From the NCBI GenBank assembly GCA_029817715.1, contig JARUPY010000474.1, forward strand, positions 2,542,001 to 2,606,000: a stretch of 64,000 nt of DNA, given 5' to 3'. This DNA is from Melastoma dodecandrum. Taxonomy: Eukaryota > Streptophyta > Magnoliopsida > Myrtales > Melastomataceae. Positions 46,438 through 58,076 of this stretch are shown piece after piece. Position numbers and translations under genes: made by a program. Numbering within the stretch: position 1 is the stretch's first letter; every line of letters starts with the position of its first letter. Below the pieces are notes generated by a model. It saw only the letters and a list, made by a program, of their open reading frames with translations. It was not told the origin of the DNA and ran no database searches.

Positions 46438-47754
46438 TCAGTTCAATCTCCTCCTTCTGGGCGGGCGAGAATCCCCACTATCGATATCAGAGGCCCTGGA
46501 ACTGACATCAGCCATTCGCCTGGAACTAGAAGTTGATAAGGATACCATGGAATCGATCTCGAAGGCAGCATCGATCTGACTCTCCGAGTTTATAACAGCT
46601 GCAATGCTCGAGAAAGACTCCCTATCATCGCCAGGAGGATGGTGCTCGCGAGTTCTCCCTGAATGAGTCTGAAGATACTCGAGTATCCTCTCAGCAGAAC
46701 CGATTGCGGAAGAAAGAGATGAAACTGCATCAGTTCTGGGAGCATGAGACCTCCTAAGTAGAAGCGGGTGGAGCTGATGAGCTTCCTCCACCTCATGGGT
46801 GGCATTCCCACTCTGTGTCAGATCAACTACCTCATGTGTTGGTGGTGCACTAGAAATTTGCTCCCGACGCATACGAGCAGCTAGCAACCTATCAATTAGG
46901 GAGGCTGTTCTTGCAGCATTTTCACGAAAATCATGGGACAAATGATCGATTCTCGCAGCATTCCTCTCTGCTATTACATGAATATCATTGGTCTCCAATG
47001 ACTGAACCAAGTCCCTTGTTAGGTCAAATCTACTCCTTATATGCCTAATCAATTCTTCAAATGGAACATTAAAGGCAGTTCTATGGAGGGTTTGTCTCAA
47101 GCTCTCAATTCTATGTGCCTGGGGTCGGAGAGGGATATCATCATATGTATCCTCCCCATCCTTAGGTTTGCCATTCCCACGGCCATATATAGGGGTCACA
47201 CTCTTAACTGTAACCTCTCCTTTGCAAACAGGACACTCCTTCACATCCACACTGACATGCAGCCACCGGTACAAGCATGACCAACAGAACAAATGGCCAC
47301 AACATGATACAACTGGGTCCTTAGCCAAATCAAAGCATATGTTACAATCAAAGAAGCTCCCATCATTCTCGTTAGCCTTCACGGCAACATCATTCCCATC
47401 GGACCCTCCATCCTCCAAATTCACGGCTATATTCTCGCAAGCTTTCTGCAACTCGTCGGTCCTTCCCTCCTGTCCTACACTACCTTCCCCAGTTTGCAAC
47501 ACCGCCCCCTCCCGGGTGCTCACCATAAACTCTCTCAACTCCATTGAAACATGCCTTCTCTCAGGAGAAATCGGGATCCTTCGCCATCTCCTCTGGCGTG
47601 CCCTCAGCCTAGCAACATCCCTAAGCCTGCGGTAAGGCTCCTCGATCCATTGATCCAAGTTCAACGCCACGCTAGGCACAGATTCCACCTCGGGGTCAGG
47701 TGTAGGATGCAGATTCAGGTCAAGGTTCATTGAACTAGTATTCTCCTCAGCCAT
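46438..47754 (-). CDS. RING-type (C3HC4) E3 ubiquitin ligase
   Basis: Single exon, 438 residues. The start is the ATG at 47754 (MAEENTSS); an in-frame ATG 28 codons upstream would add a phenylalanine run from a poly-A tract and is less likely. The RING finger is complete: C137-C140, C152-H154, C157-C160, C174-C177 (CNICFDLAKDP...CGHLFCWSC...CPVC), close to the RING of the RMA/RNF185 group of E3 ligases that pass ubiquitin from E2 to substrate. The N-terminus has MNLDLNLHP, which contains an LxLxL (EAR-like) motif. The middle has Arg-rich segments (RLRARQRRWRRI), and the C-terminus is Ser-rich and ends RPPRRRRLN. I see no C-terminal membrane anchor, unlike typical RMA proteins. Substrate unknown. 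Confidence 0.88.
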   Translation of the reverse strand: MAEENTSSMNLDLNLHPTPDPEVESVPSVALNLDQWIEEPYRRLRDVARLRARQRRWRRIPISPERRHVSMELREFMVSTREGAVLQTGEGSVGQEGRTDELQKACENIAVNLEDGGSDGNDVAVKANENDGSFFDCNICFDLAKDPVVSCCGHLFCWSCLYRWLHVSVDVKECPVCKGEVTVKSVTPIYGRGNGKPKDGEDTYDDIPLRPQAHRIESLRQTLHRTAFNVPFEELIRHIRSRFDLTRDLVQSLETNDIHVIAERNAARIDHLSHDFRENAARTASLIDRLLAARMRREQISSAPPTHEVVDLTQSGNATHEVEEAHQLHPLLLRRSHAPRTDAVSSLSSAIGSAERILEYLQTHSGRTREHHPPGDDRESFSSIAAVINSESQIDAAFEIDSMVSLSTSSSRRMADVSSRASDIDSGDSRPPRRRRLN

Positions 47755-48480
47755 CGCGAACCCGAAGTTAAAAAAAAAAAATCTTGTTCGGCAACAAATC
47801 CGCAACACCCAAGTCAGATAAATGGCGTAGCCATCCAAACTAAGATCGACTGGCCCCTGAAAGCTCCAATTAACCGTTCATCCCGGCCACACAAACCCAA
47901 ATTAAGGAATAATACCCAACAGAACAAGACCATTTGGCCTGGAAGTTCCTTCCGAACCAAATCCAACACAGGGAATCAGCTCCAAACGACAAGATCTTTA
48001 CGGCTCAAACGGCTAGAGAACCACGGGGGGCAACGAAACCCTAATCAGAAACAAGGAGGATCAGGGATCTGTCCTTACAAATTGCCCCACCAAAAAATGG
48101 GGAAAATGGGGATGGGGGTCTCCCATGGAAGCCCAGTTGGAAGGGGCGGGGAGTTGGATCTGTTCCCCAAACAGAAGAGAGGGATTACTGCAGCGTAAAC
48201 AGGAGAGGTTGTCCCCCTCTCCCCCTTCTGGACAGATAGACGGAAAACACACAGCAAGAGAGAGAAATGATAGGAGGCAGGTAAAAGGAAATGATCATGA
48301 GCCTACACGTGTCCCCTCCAACACGAACAGATTTTAATGCGAATGATTTCGTTAGAGTTAAATTTTAATAGTTTCTTCCAATTTAATTTAAATTTTGTAA
48401 AATCTCTAGCTACTCAAAACCCTTGTCATGATCAGAATTCCTACTCGATCAGCAACTCATCATAATCACTCCCCGACCTC
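47755..48480. other. 5' region of the RING gene and spacer
   Basis: Probable 5' UTR and promoter of the - strand RING gene up to about 48350, then a short AT-rich spacer before the hAT element. An intron in the 5' UTR is possible but not shown. Confidence 0.4.
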
Positions 48481-48483
48481 AAC

Positions 48484-51400
48484 TAGAGGTGGCGAGCGAG
48501 CCGAGCCTATCAAGGCCTGGCTCATCGAGCCTGTCGAGCTTAGCGAGCCGAGCTCCACGAGCCTAACGAGTCTAACGAGTCGAGCCTAACGAGCCAATCC
48601 GAAATTTTTTTTAACCCGAGAAGGCTCGCGAGCCACGAGCCGAACGAGCCGAGTCGAGCCGAGCCTAACGAGCTTAACCGACACAAATAAAATTATTTTT
48701 TATAAAAATAATAATTATGAAATTAATTTTATAAATTGTATATTACATACAAATTTTTAGCCGAAAAAAATTTAAGTATACAACTAATAATTTGACATTT
48801 GCATCACTACAAATTACATACATTCCAACTAGGTTGGCACCCATGTAATTGTCAATCATGTACAAAATGTCAAAAAAGTTACAATGTTAATCTTCAACAT
48901 CCAAATTTTTAAATACTTCAAGTATTTCGTCCTCTTGTTGTTGGTTTCTCGTAATGACGTTGTTCCAATCTTTCATGCAAATGAGAGCTTCCACGAGATC
49001 GGGTGCTAGTCGTACTCGGCGTTCATCGTACACACGTCCACCTGCACTAAAAGCAGACTCCGATGCTACGGTAGAGACCGGAGGTGTTAGTAGATCACGT
49101 GCCATTATAGAAAGAATAGGATACGTGGTGGAAAATGTTTTCCACCAATCTAAAATATCAAAGTTTTGTTCGCGTGAAAAGTGATATCGAGTGTCAAAAT
49201 AAATGTCTAGTTCATTTCTCATAGAACTAGAGTGAACATCTGTTTCTAGTTGACTCCAAATATCTTCAATACCAAATTGTGAATGCACAATATTTCCACC
49301 TCCACTACTTGAACTAGCATGTGATGAAACACCAACATGTAAACGAGAAACATCAGAATATTTAGATTCATAAGAAGAAAATAAACTAGCAATACCATTA
49401 GTTATTTGATCATCAGAAATTTTAGGAGTAGTTTGTAAATTGTGAGAAATTTTATTAACCATAAGACATACTCCTCTTAATTTATATCTAGGATCCATAA
49501 TGCATCCATAATAAAAAATAGAAGGAATATCAAGCCAATATTTTTTAAATTTTGTTTCCATTTTATTAAGTATTTCTCTAAATTCTTCTATTTGTCGATA
49601 TCTTGCAAAATTACTAATTAAGTTTATAAAAATTGGGAGAACAAGATGAGAAGTGGAATAATAAACTCTCGAGCATTCATTTGTAGCATCATAAAACGGT
49701 TTTAAAAAGTCAAGAAATATATTAGCTACATCGCAAATAGATTTATCAAGGTTAATATTTGATGTTTTCTCATTAATATAAGCACAAATAACCTACCAAT
49801 ATGGTCGGGCATTTTCTAACATTAAATAAGTCGAATTCCATCTGTTTTCTACATCGGTTTTTAATTTTCGTGGTTTTAGTTGAGCAGCTTTACAATAATC
49901 TCTATATTCTTGTTGCTTGGAATTAGACCCAATTATATAAGAAATTGCTGTCCTAATTGATTCAATGTGAGGTGCAACAAATGTCATACCATCTTTAACA
50001 ACTAAATTTAAAATATGACAAACACATCGCATATAAAAAAGAGAATCGTATGTAGTATTTAATTGAAAATAGTTTTTAAAATGTGAAACAACAACATCGT
50101 TAGCACTAGAATTATCAAGTGTTATGCTGAATATTCTATCTTGAATATTATATTCTTGTAAAATCGTTACAATATATTTATAAATAGTAATACCAGTGTG
50201 AGGATATTCACAATTACGAAATCCTAAAATTATTTTATTTAATTGCCAAGAGTCATTAATAAAATGAGAAGTTACTACGACATAACCTATAGAATTGCGT
50301 GCACTCCATAAATCAGAGGTGATACAAATACACATTGCAGGAGCACTTGCAAAAAATGAAATTAATTCATTATTCATATTATTAAACATTTTAATAATAT
50401 CGTTTCTAATTGTACTTCTAGAAACACGTTTAAAATTAGGAGTGGCATATTCTTTCATTAAATTTTTAAAGTTTAACACTATCCATAAAGGCTAAAGGCA
50501 ACTCGCATTGTGCTACAAGTTTAGCTATTCCTTCTCTCATTTTATCTTGTGAATAAGAAAATATGCCACTACCACTAGCATCTAATACTTTTTGTCTAGG
50601 ATCTTTACTTTGTTCGTTTAAGTGACATTTTTCATAATGCCTACCAAGTGTGCTCGTTGAACTACCTGAAGTATAAGAATAATTTTTAATACAATAATTG
50701 CATTGAGCTCTAGATTCTATCTTTCCACCAATTTTAATTTCTATCGTTTTAAAATGTTTCCATACTTCTGACGTTTTATTTCTTTTTCTTTGAGGCGATG
50801 AGGTTGATGCAGATGCTTGTGTACAAGATTGTCCTATTGAAAATGAAGCATTTATTTCCCTAAGTTCGTCAACATCATCATTAATATTATAATTATGTGG
50901 ATCCATAACAAACAATAACAAAATCTTATAAATAAATTCCAAATAAATAAATGATACCGTCAACGAAACTCCAATTAATGAACAATAGCTTGTTGCCGCT
51001 TGCCGATATCGAGAGGAGAGCACTAGATCACGATTAATTGACAGAGAGCAAGAGAAGAAGAGAATAAGAGAGGAAGAGTTTGTTTGTAAAAAATTTTATG
51101 AGTTTGGTGGTACTTATAGAGGAATTTTTTTTTTTAAATTAAAAAGAAAAAAAAATGTTACAGACGGTAACATTACCGTTGGAAAAAAAAATTTTAAAAA
51201 AAATCCAACGGTCAAGTGACCGTTGGAAAAAAAGATTAAAAAGAAATTAAAAAAAAAAATTAAAAAAAAATTAAAAAAAAATTAAAAAAAAAAATCCAAC
51301 GGTCAAATAACCGTTGGAAAAAAAATTAAAAAAAATAATAATTTTTTAATCCGGCTCGCGAGCCGGCTCGCTAGCCCGGTACACCTGGCTCACCAACCCG

Positions 51401-51552
51401 GGGCTCTCGAGCTCATCTAGCTGGCTCGGCTCGGCTCGTCGACGATTGCCCGAGCCGAGCCAGCCTGTTACTGTAGCGGGCCGAGCCGAAGCTCGGGTCG
51501 CTACAGTACGAGCCGAGCGGGCGAGCTGCCGAGCCAGCCCGCCCCTTTCCCA
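48484..51552 (-). mobile_element. Near-complete hAT transposon (~3.1 kb)
   Basis: A hAT transposase on the - strand is enclosed by subterminal blocks full of CGAGCCGAGCC/GGCTCGGCTCG motifs (48490-48680 and 51350-51545). The likely ends are TAGAGGTGGCGAGCGAGCC on the left and, reversed, AAGGGGCGGGCTGGCTCGG on the right. I could not find an 8-bp target duplication, so the ends are approximate. 51160-51330 holds inverted CCAACGGTCA/TGACCGTTGG motifs within poly-A sequence, likely promoter or 5' leader of the transposase. Confidence 0.8.
48887..50906 (-). pseudogene. hAT transposase (BED finger, catalytic core, hATC), broken
   Basis: From 50906: BED-type zinc finger (SEVWKHF, CNYCIKNYSYTSGSS, LGRHYEKCH), then an RNase H-like core starting FKNLMKEYATPNFKRVSRST and including CICITSDLWSARNSIGYVV, ILDNSSAND-type ITLDNSSANDVVV, MRCVCHILNLVVKDG and ENRWNSTYLML, then the C-terminal dimerisation domain LLTPPVSTVASESAFSAGGR with EALICMKDWN. 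This is the full domain order of an autonomous plant hAT (Ac/RICESLEEPER type), which cuts and pastes elements with 8-bp target duplications. Two defects: a one-base frameshift near 50465 between the BED part and the core, and an in-frame TAG at about 49791 after RPYW. Unless rescued by splicing it makes no full protein. Confidence 0.88.
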
Positions 51553-51711
51553 CCGTTTCCCATCATACTTCGAGTCCGACCCAACCCTCGACCTCCAACG
51601 CCACTCACCCCCGACTATCATCTTACTTCGGGCACGATTCACCGCTTACCTCCAACGCCACTCACTCTCGACTTTCACCCAATCGTTGACTTATAACCCC
51701 TGACGTCCAAT

Positions 51712-52347
51712 TAGGGTAAGCATAGGTTCCGGGTAAAATCGGGAACCGACCATAATCGGTATTATAGGGTCAGTGTTAGTATAGGTTCTCAAATAAATCG
51801 GGTAGGTTTTATATTCTACATTTTTCAAAACCGGAAGTACCAAATACGGTTTCATCACCTCGGAACCATAGTATCTTTTTATAATATATATTCTCTATTT
51901 ATTTAAATAATTTTTATTTTAAAAATTTAAATATCTCTTATTTATATTTAGCATCTTTTGTGCATAGTGGTATGGTGGTTGACAAGTCTCTCTTTACGTA
52001 CATCCAAACCTGCCATCCCCTTGCCCTCTTCACCAGGCTTTGGCCACCCACCATCCCTTGACCACTTCATCAGGTCTTGACCAATTCGCTTGAGTATTTT
52101 TTAAATTGATTAGAGTAATGCTTGACGGTTTTTTAGATTGCTTGAAGTAATGTGGTTGATTTAATGTGGAAGTGTTCCATAAGAACATGGAATCGAATCC
52201 GGTACCAGAACCGGCGACTTGGTTATTGGGTGGTTTTTTGAGCCATATGGTAGGTTCTAGGTTCCAAAAATAAAGAACCGGCCATTACAGGGTAGGTTCC
52301 AAGTTCCACGTCCGGAACTCACCCACCTTGGAACATGCTCAACCCTA
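51712..52347. mobile_element. Non-autonomous hAT element (636 bp)
   Basis: Exact 8-bp duplication CGTCCAAT at 51704-51711 and 52348-52355. Ends TAGGGTAAGCATAGGTTCC and, reversed, TAGGGTTGAGCATGTTCC. Both subterminal regions are rich in GGTTCC/GGAACC motifs (AGGTTCCGGG, AGAACCGGC). No coding capacity. Same family as the element at 55905-56791, but with different ends from the other hAT elements here. Confidence 0.9.
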
Positions 52348-52554
52348 CGTCCAATCATCAACCCCCAGTCCCCCAGACTACCAAACGGTGACCTCAAATC
52401 CACCGTCCCCAATTTCTGGTTCCTAGCATGCTCTTATTTCATTTAAGGTATGAAATTATACATTTTTTAAGTTGATTGATGTTATTGTAGGTTCATTTCT
52501 ATGTCTGTTATTTGCATATGTTTGAGTTGTTGTTGTTGTTACAGTTGTTTTGCT

Positions 52555-54149
52555 TTAGAAATGGAAGGACGCGATAATCTTGTTTTCCATGTTGTGGTAA
52601 ACTTCACACGGCAAGGTCTGCCATGTTTGTGGTAAGACGATCAAATTCGACAATGTTGACATGGATAAGATATGGTATTCACAATCAAGTGTTTAGAGAT
52701 ACAGTGTGCATACGAGTCTAGCATGATGTGATTCGTAAAACCAGGCAGGAGTTTAGCTAAGGGTCTGATAGAGAATTTAACAGATGTGTAAGTGAGTGAG
52801 TTGGTTTTTTTTGTTATTAGAGGCTAAGCGCATTGATATTATATTAAAGGAGATGAAATATATGAAGGTGATCCTAAATACAATGAGGATGATAGGGTAG
52901 AGGATGATGACGATGAATCTGTTGAACATGTTGGTGATGATGAATTGAATGAAGTAAACATGTATAATGCAAAAGTTATGGAATATGATTATGTCGAATA
53001 TGAGGTTGAACTTCTTATAGAAGATGACACTGATGATGATAGTCATTTCTAATTCCGTGGAAAAAACTTATGACCTCGATTGAGATCATAAGAGCCTGAA
53101 TTTAAGGTAGTGTTAAGATTTGATACCGTATAATAATTTAAAGAGTCTATTCAAGATTATTGAATTTTAAATGGAGTAAATTTGGGTTGAGCTAGAGTTG
53201 AACCTAGAAGAATGGAAGTAGTATGTGCGGAAGGATGCCCTTGGCGAGTATATGCTAGCTGGCTATAAAGAGATTTGATGGTTGCTGTGAAGCATGTCAT
53301 TTAAAGCATAGATGCAATCGCTCTTTGAAAAATAGATAAGTAACCGTGAAATGGCTCGCTCACGAGTTTATTAGAATGAACAGACCGCTTGATACTATGA
53401 GAGCGAGTGATGTCATTTTAGATTTGATGGAAAAGTATTCTGTAAATTTTCATAATTGTAATTGATCTTATTATTCACATGGATTGATATATGCTGTTGT
53501 TATTTAGCACCATTGGCGGAACATAGAAATTGAGCAAGGCATGTTTATGTCAATTAAAAAATCAATCATCGAGGACAACTGTTGAAAAAAAGTTTTTGGA
53601 GTGTTGTTAAAAACACTCATGTGGTTGCCTAGAACAAGGCATTGAACAACATGTGATTGTTGTCTCCATAAGTAACTATATACCTTATCAAACAAGGTCC
53701 TGAACATTTGTGCAAGGTAACTTTTTCTACATCTTGATAACTTAAAAGTCAAGAACATTTGATGTGTTAGGCAGTGAAGTCAATCGGATTGTAAACCATA
53801 TGCACGGCTATACGTTTTGTTTGATGTACAAGTGTATTTTGATCGGCGGAGAGTGATAAGACTAACCTATGTGAGATTTTAACAGTTATATTACATTAGC
53901 TAGGACAAAATATATTGTGGACATATTGGATTAGGCTAGATCTTCATTGATGGAGAGAATTACCATAAGTACCGATTATTTGAGGTTAGAGAAGATGATA
54001 TTTATCTAGAAATTAGGAAGAAGATCGAGAAATTGAAAGCTAGTGATGGTTTATGGGTTCCTAAACCATCAATTGGTTAAAATTTTGAGGTTATTCGTAG
54101 GCAAGGGAAGTTTGTAGTGGATTTGCAAGCATCTACATGTTGTTGTAGG
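52555..54149 (+). pseudogene. Decayed MuDR-type (MULE) transposase
   Basis: Pieces in order on the + strand: an acidic segment with EDDTDDDSHF (about 53020), FKVVLRFDTV and VEPRRMEVVCAEGCPWRVYA (about 53100-53250; compare the RVRAVCKEGCPWLIYAS motif of MuDR N-termini), DVILDLMEKYSVNFHNCN (about 53412), NYHKYRLFEVREDDIYLEIR (about 53950) and the start of the SWIM finger QGKFVVDLQASTCCCR (about 54103). Many stops and shifts. It is cut at 54149 by another hAT-like terminus. Confidence 0.75.
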
Positions 54150-54340
54150 TAGGGATGGCAAAACGGGTAAACGGATCGGGCTCGTGTCCAGACACATTAA
54201 GACACAACACGAAATACGTCGATCCAAACACGATCCTTTAAAGCTTTCATGTTATCAAAGTAGATACAAACACGAACCGTTTTATAACGGGTAGCCATGA
54301 AATGACCCATTAGATACGAAATAATTAAATATAAACTGAT
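54150..54340. mobile_element. hAT-like terminus inserted in the MULE
   Basis: TAGGGATGGCAAAACGGGTA begins exactly where the MULE SWIM-finger coding stops, followed by ACGGGTAAACGG, ACGGGTAGCC and GACCCATTAG motifs typical of hAT subterminal sequence. I did not find the other end, so its extent is unknown. Confidence 0.5.
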
Positions 54341-55904
54341 ATAATATTCGAATTACGTAATAATTCAACCAACAAAAAACTAAAATAAATAACTTCATCT
54401 AAATTTTCCTCAAACTAATTATAACCTTGCAAATCATGGTATCGTAACTTTGCTAGCTACTTTTGTGAAATCACCGGATAATGATCCTTTTCGGTGGAGA
54501 CTAGTTTATTTTAGCCTGTTGACTCTACATCATAGTCCTAATCTAGGTTGATCACCCTTGTTGACTTGAGTAAGTTAGTTCCTAGTAGACTTGATGTAGG
54601 TTCGCCCCTTCTCGATAGATATGTCCGCAGTCTACATCCCTTATTACTTTTTTGTAGACTCTTCATGGGTATATCTACCTAATAATAGGTTCATTTCCTA
54701 ATGGAATTTCAATGAGCATTAAGATCTTACTATGCCCCCGCTTTATCTATTGCCTGAGATTTTTTATGTATTAACAGTGTGTGGTTTTGTATTTTTTGGT
54801 ATCCGGCACGTGCGACGGGATAAGAGGAAAAGGTTATCAATGAACAACGTTGTTGATGGCAAAAAGAATAAGATGGAGAAGAAGACCGAGAAATAACTCC
54901 GGGAGGAAGGAAGGTAGAGGAGGAGAAGTTGTTGGAGGCACAGGACAACTGTTATTGTGGTGTCCGGGTGCAGTTGGATGAATGGGAGACGGTGGAGATG
55001 TTGGCAACAAACGTGTGTGGGCTTCTCGCTATGCGAGCATCACTTCGGTGCCAGGTTACGAAGCACGAAATGTATTTGCATTAGTTCTATGGTCAGTGGG
55101 ACAGAAGCCTCTGGGAAAGGGGATGAGAAGCAGGAAGCATTAGATCATCCAACTGACAAGTGATCCCAGACCAATTTTGCCCTTGAGCTTGAAGGAAGGG
55201 GGTGCCATCATGTATTATAATGAAGTAGAAGACAACAAAGAGGATGATTCCATTGTAAAGGGGAAAAGGAGGAAATGAGATTAATGAGCAGCTTGCTCGG
55301 ACTAGCTCCGAATCATGGCGACGACACTATGGTCACCACGACCATCTCTTTTTAGATGATCATAAGACATTAATGGACACATTTGTCTTATTCAACGGCT
55401 GTATCAAATCTCTTGTCAAGTTTCATCGACGCAGACATCTAATTCGATGGATGCATCTATCGCTTGTCTGATCTCATGACCGCATTTAATGGATGTGTCT
55501 GTATCTGTTCTATTCAACTATCAGCTTTTTTCGAACATTCCACTACTCCAACAAATCCATGGGTGTGTTCTATATCAATATTTACAAGAAGATAGTGTTC
55601 AGAAATGTTTCTAATTGAACTAATCGAGAAACAAGGTTCTCAACATAAACTTACCCATTTTGAATCCAATCAATATTCTCCAAAATTAAATTGTTCCATT
55701 AATAATCAATCATTGGCAATTTGGTCATACTATTTCAAATGTCAAAACTGGATTTACATATGCGCGCCTGGAAGGATTTTATTTACAAATATTCACCAAA
55801 ATCGTGTTCCAATTTACAAATGTTCTTTCCAATACTTTTAATAAGCGATAAACTGGTGTGGATGTATAATTAAACATAAAAAAGGAAGGGCAAATACATA
55901 TTAA
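54341..55904. other. Region without a recognised gene
   Basis: May be the rest of the hAT-like element starting at 54150. Short open frames (for example around 54957-55163) have no recognisable domain. Confidence 0.35.
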
Positions 55905-56791
55905 TAGGGGTGAGCATAGGTTCCGGATAAAACCGGGAACCTGTCAGAACCGGTACCATATGGTCGGTGTCAGTACAGGTTCTTGAATAGATCGGAGAGG
56001 TTCTAGGTTCTAAATTTTACAAAACCGGCGGTACCAAGTACGGTTGCAGGTTCTCCCCCCGGAACCAACCCGGAGAATCTGAAACCTAACCTAAATTTTA
56101 CCCAACCCAACACAACCCAATAATCTACCCTAAATCTTACCCAACCTAATAACCTAACTTAAACTTTACCCTACCCCAAACAATTGTCCCGGTTCCTTAC
56201 CTTTCTGTTCCCAGTCTCTCCCCCCTTTTCACAACAACGTCTTCATCAAACGGTTCCAGGGGTTACGGTTTCTTACGGTAAGTCAGCTCCTAATATGCAT
56301 TTTCCCTTCTTCCCCGCCTTGCCTTGTCAATTTTTATTTACAATTCTTTTTGGATTATGATTTTTTGGAGGATTTTAGGGATGGGTTAGGTTGATTGAGC
56401 CGTGGGTGATGGGAATATTTTCTTAAAAGTTCTTTTTGGTTGAACATAGCCGGTCAGGGGGTGATTCTGTGGAGTTTGGATTTTGATTTTGATGTGATTT
56501 GAGGCGTTGGCGTTTTGGATCATCTGTTTGGGTGTCTTAATCAGAATCAAAACATGAACCGCTCATAGCGCGACGCCGTTGACCGAACCAGGATTGAAAC
56601 GCAGAGGGCGACGCCGCTAACGAAACCGAAACAGAACCGGAACCTGTACCAGAACCTGTAGGGTAGGTTTTTGGGTGGGTTTTTGATTAATGGGGTAGGT
56701 TCTAGGTTCTAAAAATTAAGAACCGGACATTATAGGATAGGTTCCAGGTTCCACGTCCGGAACCTGGAAACCTGGAACTTGCTCACCCCTA
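55905..56791. mobile_element. Non-autonomous hAT element (887 bp)
   Basis: Ends TAGGGGTGAGCATAGGTTCC and, reversed, TAGGGGTGAGCAAGTTCC. Flanks CATATTAA and TATATTAG agree at six of eight positions, a degraded target duplication. Dense GGTTCC/GGAACC motifs at both ends, matching the 636-bp element at 51712. The middle has CCTAACC/CCCAACC strings and no open frame of note. Confidence 0.85.
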
Positions 56792-57915
56792 TATATTAGC
56801 ATTTGTTTTCATAAATGTGTGGAACAGATTAATACTATCTGGTCGGATCGTAGTAACTCGATGCTATTGTAAAGAAAATAGTTACAACCCACAACGAAAA
56901 GCAATCCGCTTTAAAATTTAGTCTTGAGAAGGCATAAACTCGGTAAAAAATACCAATGTTGCTACAATACTAGGTATATGTTTTGGTTATTTTCACCAAG
57001 ATTGCAAAATACACGTTCTCCCCCTTAAAATGGGAAGATACATTATGTCCTCAAATTATATTGAGAAATGATCACATCACCACATTTTTTTGTTATCATC
57101 AAAATGGCACGAGGCTAACAACTCCAGTAAGAGTAGGTTCATACGAGGTCCCGAGCCTGCCCACGAAGTTTCAATTTGTTGAGATACATGCTGATGTTGT
57201 CCAGGAAGATTGGTGTTCTTTACGTTAGGATGTAGAAAAGTTTTAGCAAGACTACCCCTAAATTAGTTTTTTTTTTAAGTATATTTTTGGTGTAAACATA
57301 TTTTGTAGTATTCTTTTATGAATCTGTCCGACTTCTTTTTTTTTTCCTTTGTTTGTTATAATTTTATTATTATGTTAAAGACTGTATAGAAATAATCTCA
57401 CTTGTCATATATTTTTTTTCTGGGGTCAGAGAATTGGAATGAATTCATAGAAAGAATGGACAGCAATGCCCATATACCTTTTAAGCTTCCTTGAAGGAAA
57501 CCCAAATCACGAAGAATCGGTCCAAAAGAGGAAGGAAAATTCCCCTTTTTCCAGAGGCAATTGCATATACGAGTAGAGAAATTAGTTGGTAGTTGGAGAG
57601 CCGGGTATTATGAGGATTCACCTTCTCCTCAAACATAAATGCAAATAAATAATATATGAAGTTGATCGAACTAAATTATTCGATTTATTTTAAATTATAT
57701 CGATTTTTTTTTAATTTATTATATTATTTATATTTTAATTACTTTGTTATTTTTTATATATTCCTAATCAATCGCCGGAGAAACTAAAATTGATACGGCA
57801 CTGACATCATACTCCGTCGGGCTTTATTGCTAATCCCCAATTGCCGGGTGGAAAATTTAAAAATAAAAATCAATAAAAAGAAGAAAAAGGTAAACCGACA
57901 GAGATAGACTGACAC
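56792..57915. other. Intergenic region upstream of the ALS3-like exon
   Basis: AT-rich. No gene or transposon ends recognised. 57740-57915 probably holds promoter or 5' UTR of the ALS3-like gene. Confidence 0.4.
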
Positions 57916-57979
57916 ATGGCGGCGACGGAGTTACTCCTCGAGTTCCTTAGAGGGATGCTGAAGCCACTGACAGCGCTCG

Positions 57980-58072
57980 TTTTTTTTCGTATTATTGGCT
58001 TTTATTTGAGTGATTTTATTCCGTCGGGACTGACGGGGCTCGAGCCCGCAGCTTCCGCCTTGAAAGGCCGGT
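57980..58072 (-). other. Plastid-derived DNA (NUPT) carrying trnD 3' part
   Basis: 93 bp interrupting the ALS3-like exon. Read on the - strand it contains the 3' two-thirds of plastid tRNA-Asp followed by about 45 bp that I take to be plastid DNA downstream of trnD (starting ACGGAATAAAATCACTC). GCTCG occurs at both junctions (57975-57979 and 58073-58077). Since GGTGCTC is also in the complement of trnD, this looks more like microhomology end-joining than a transposon duplication. Confidence 0.75.
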
Positions 58073-58076
58073 GCTC
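58025..58076 (-). pseudogene. trnD: trnD-GUC fragment (plastid origin)
   Basis: About 52 of 74 bases. The - strand reads GAGCACC, an anticodon arm ending CAAGGCGGAAGCTGCGGG, then CTCGAGCCCCGTCAGTCCCG, which fits plastid tRNA-Asp from the D-arm to the discriminator base. Differences from the plastid gene as I remember it: the anticodon region reads CCTTTCAAGG instead of CCTGTCAAGG, and one T-loop T is C. The acceptor 5' strand is missing, so it cannot make a tRNA. Confidence 0.75.
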
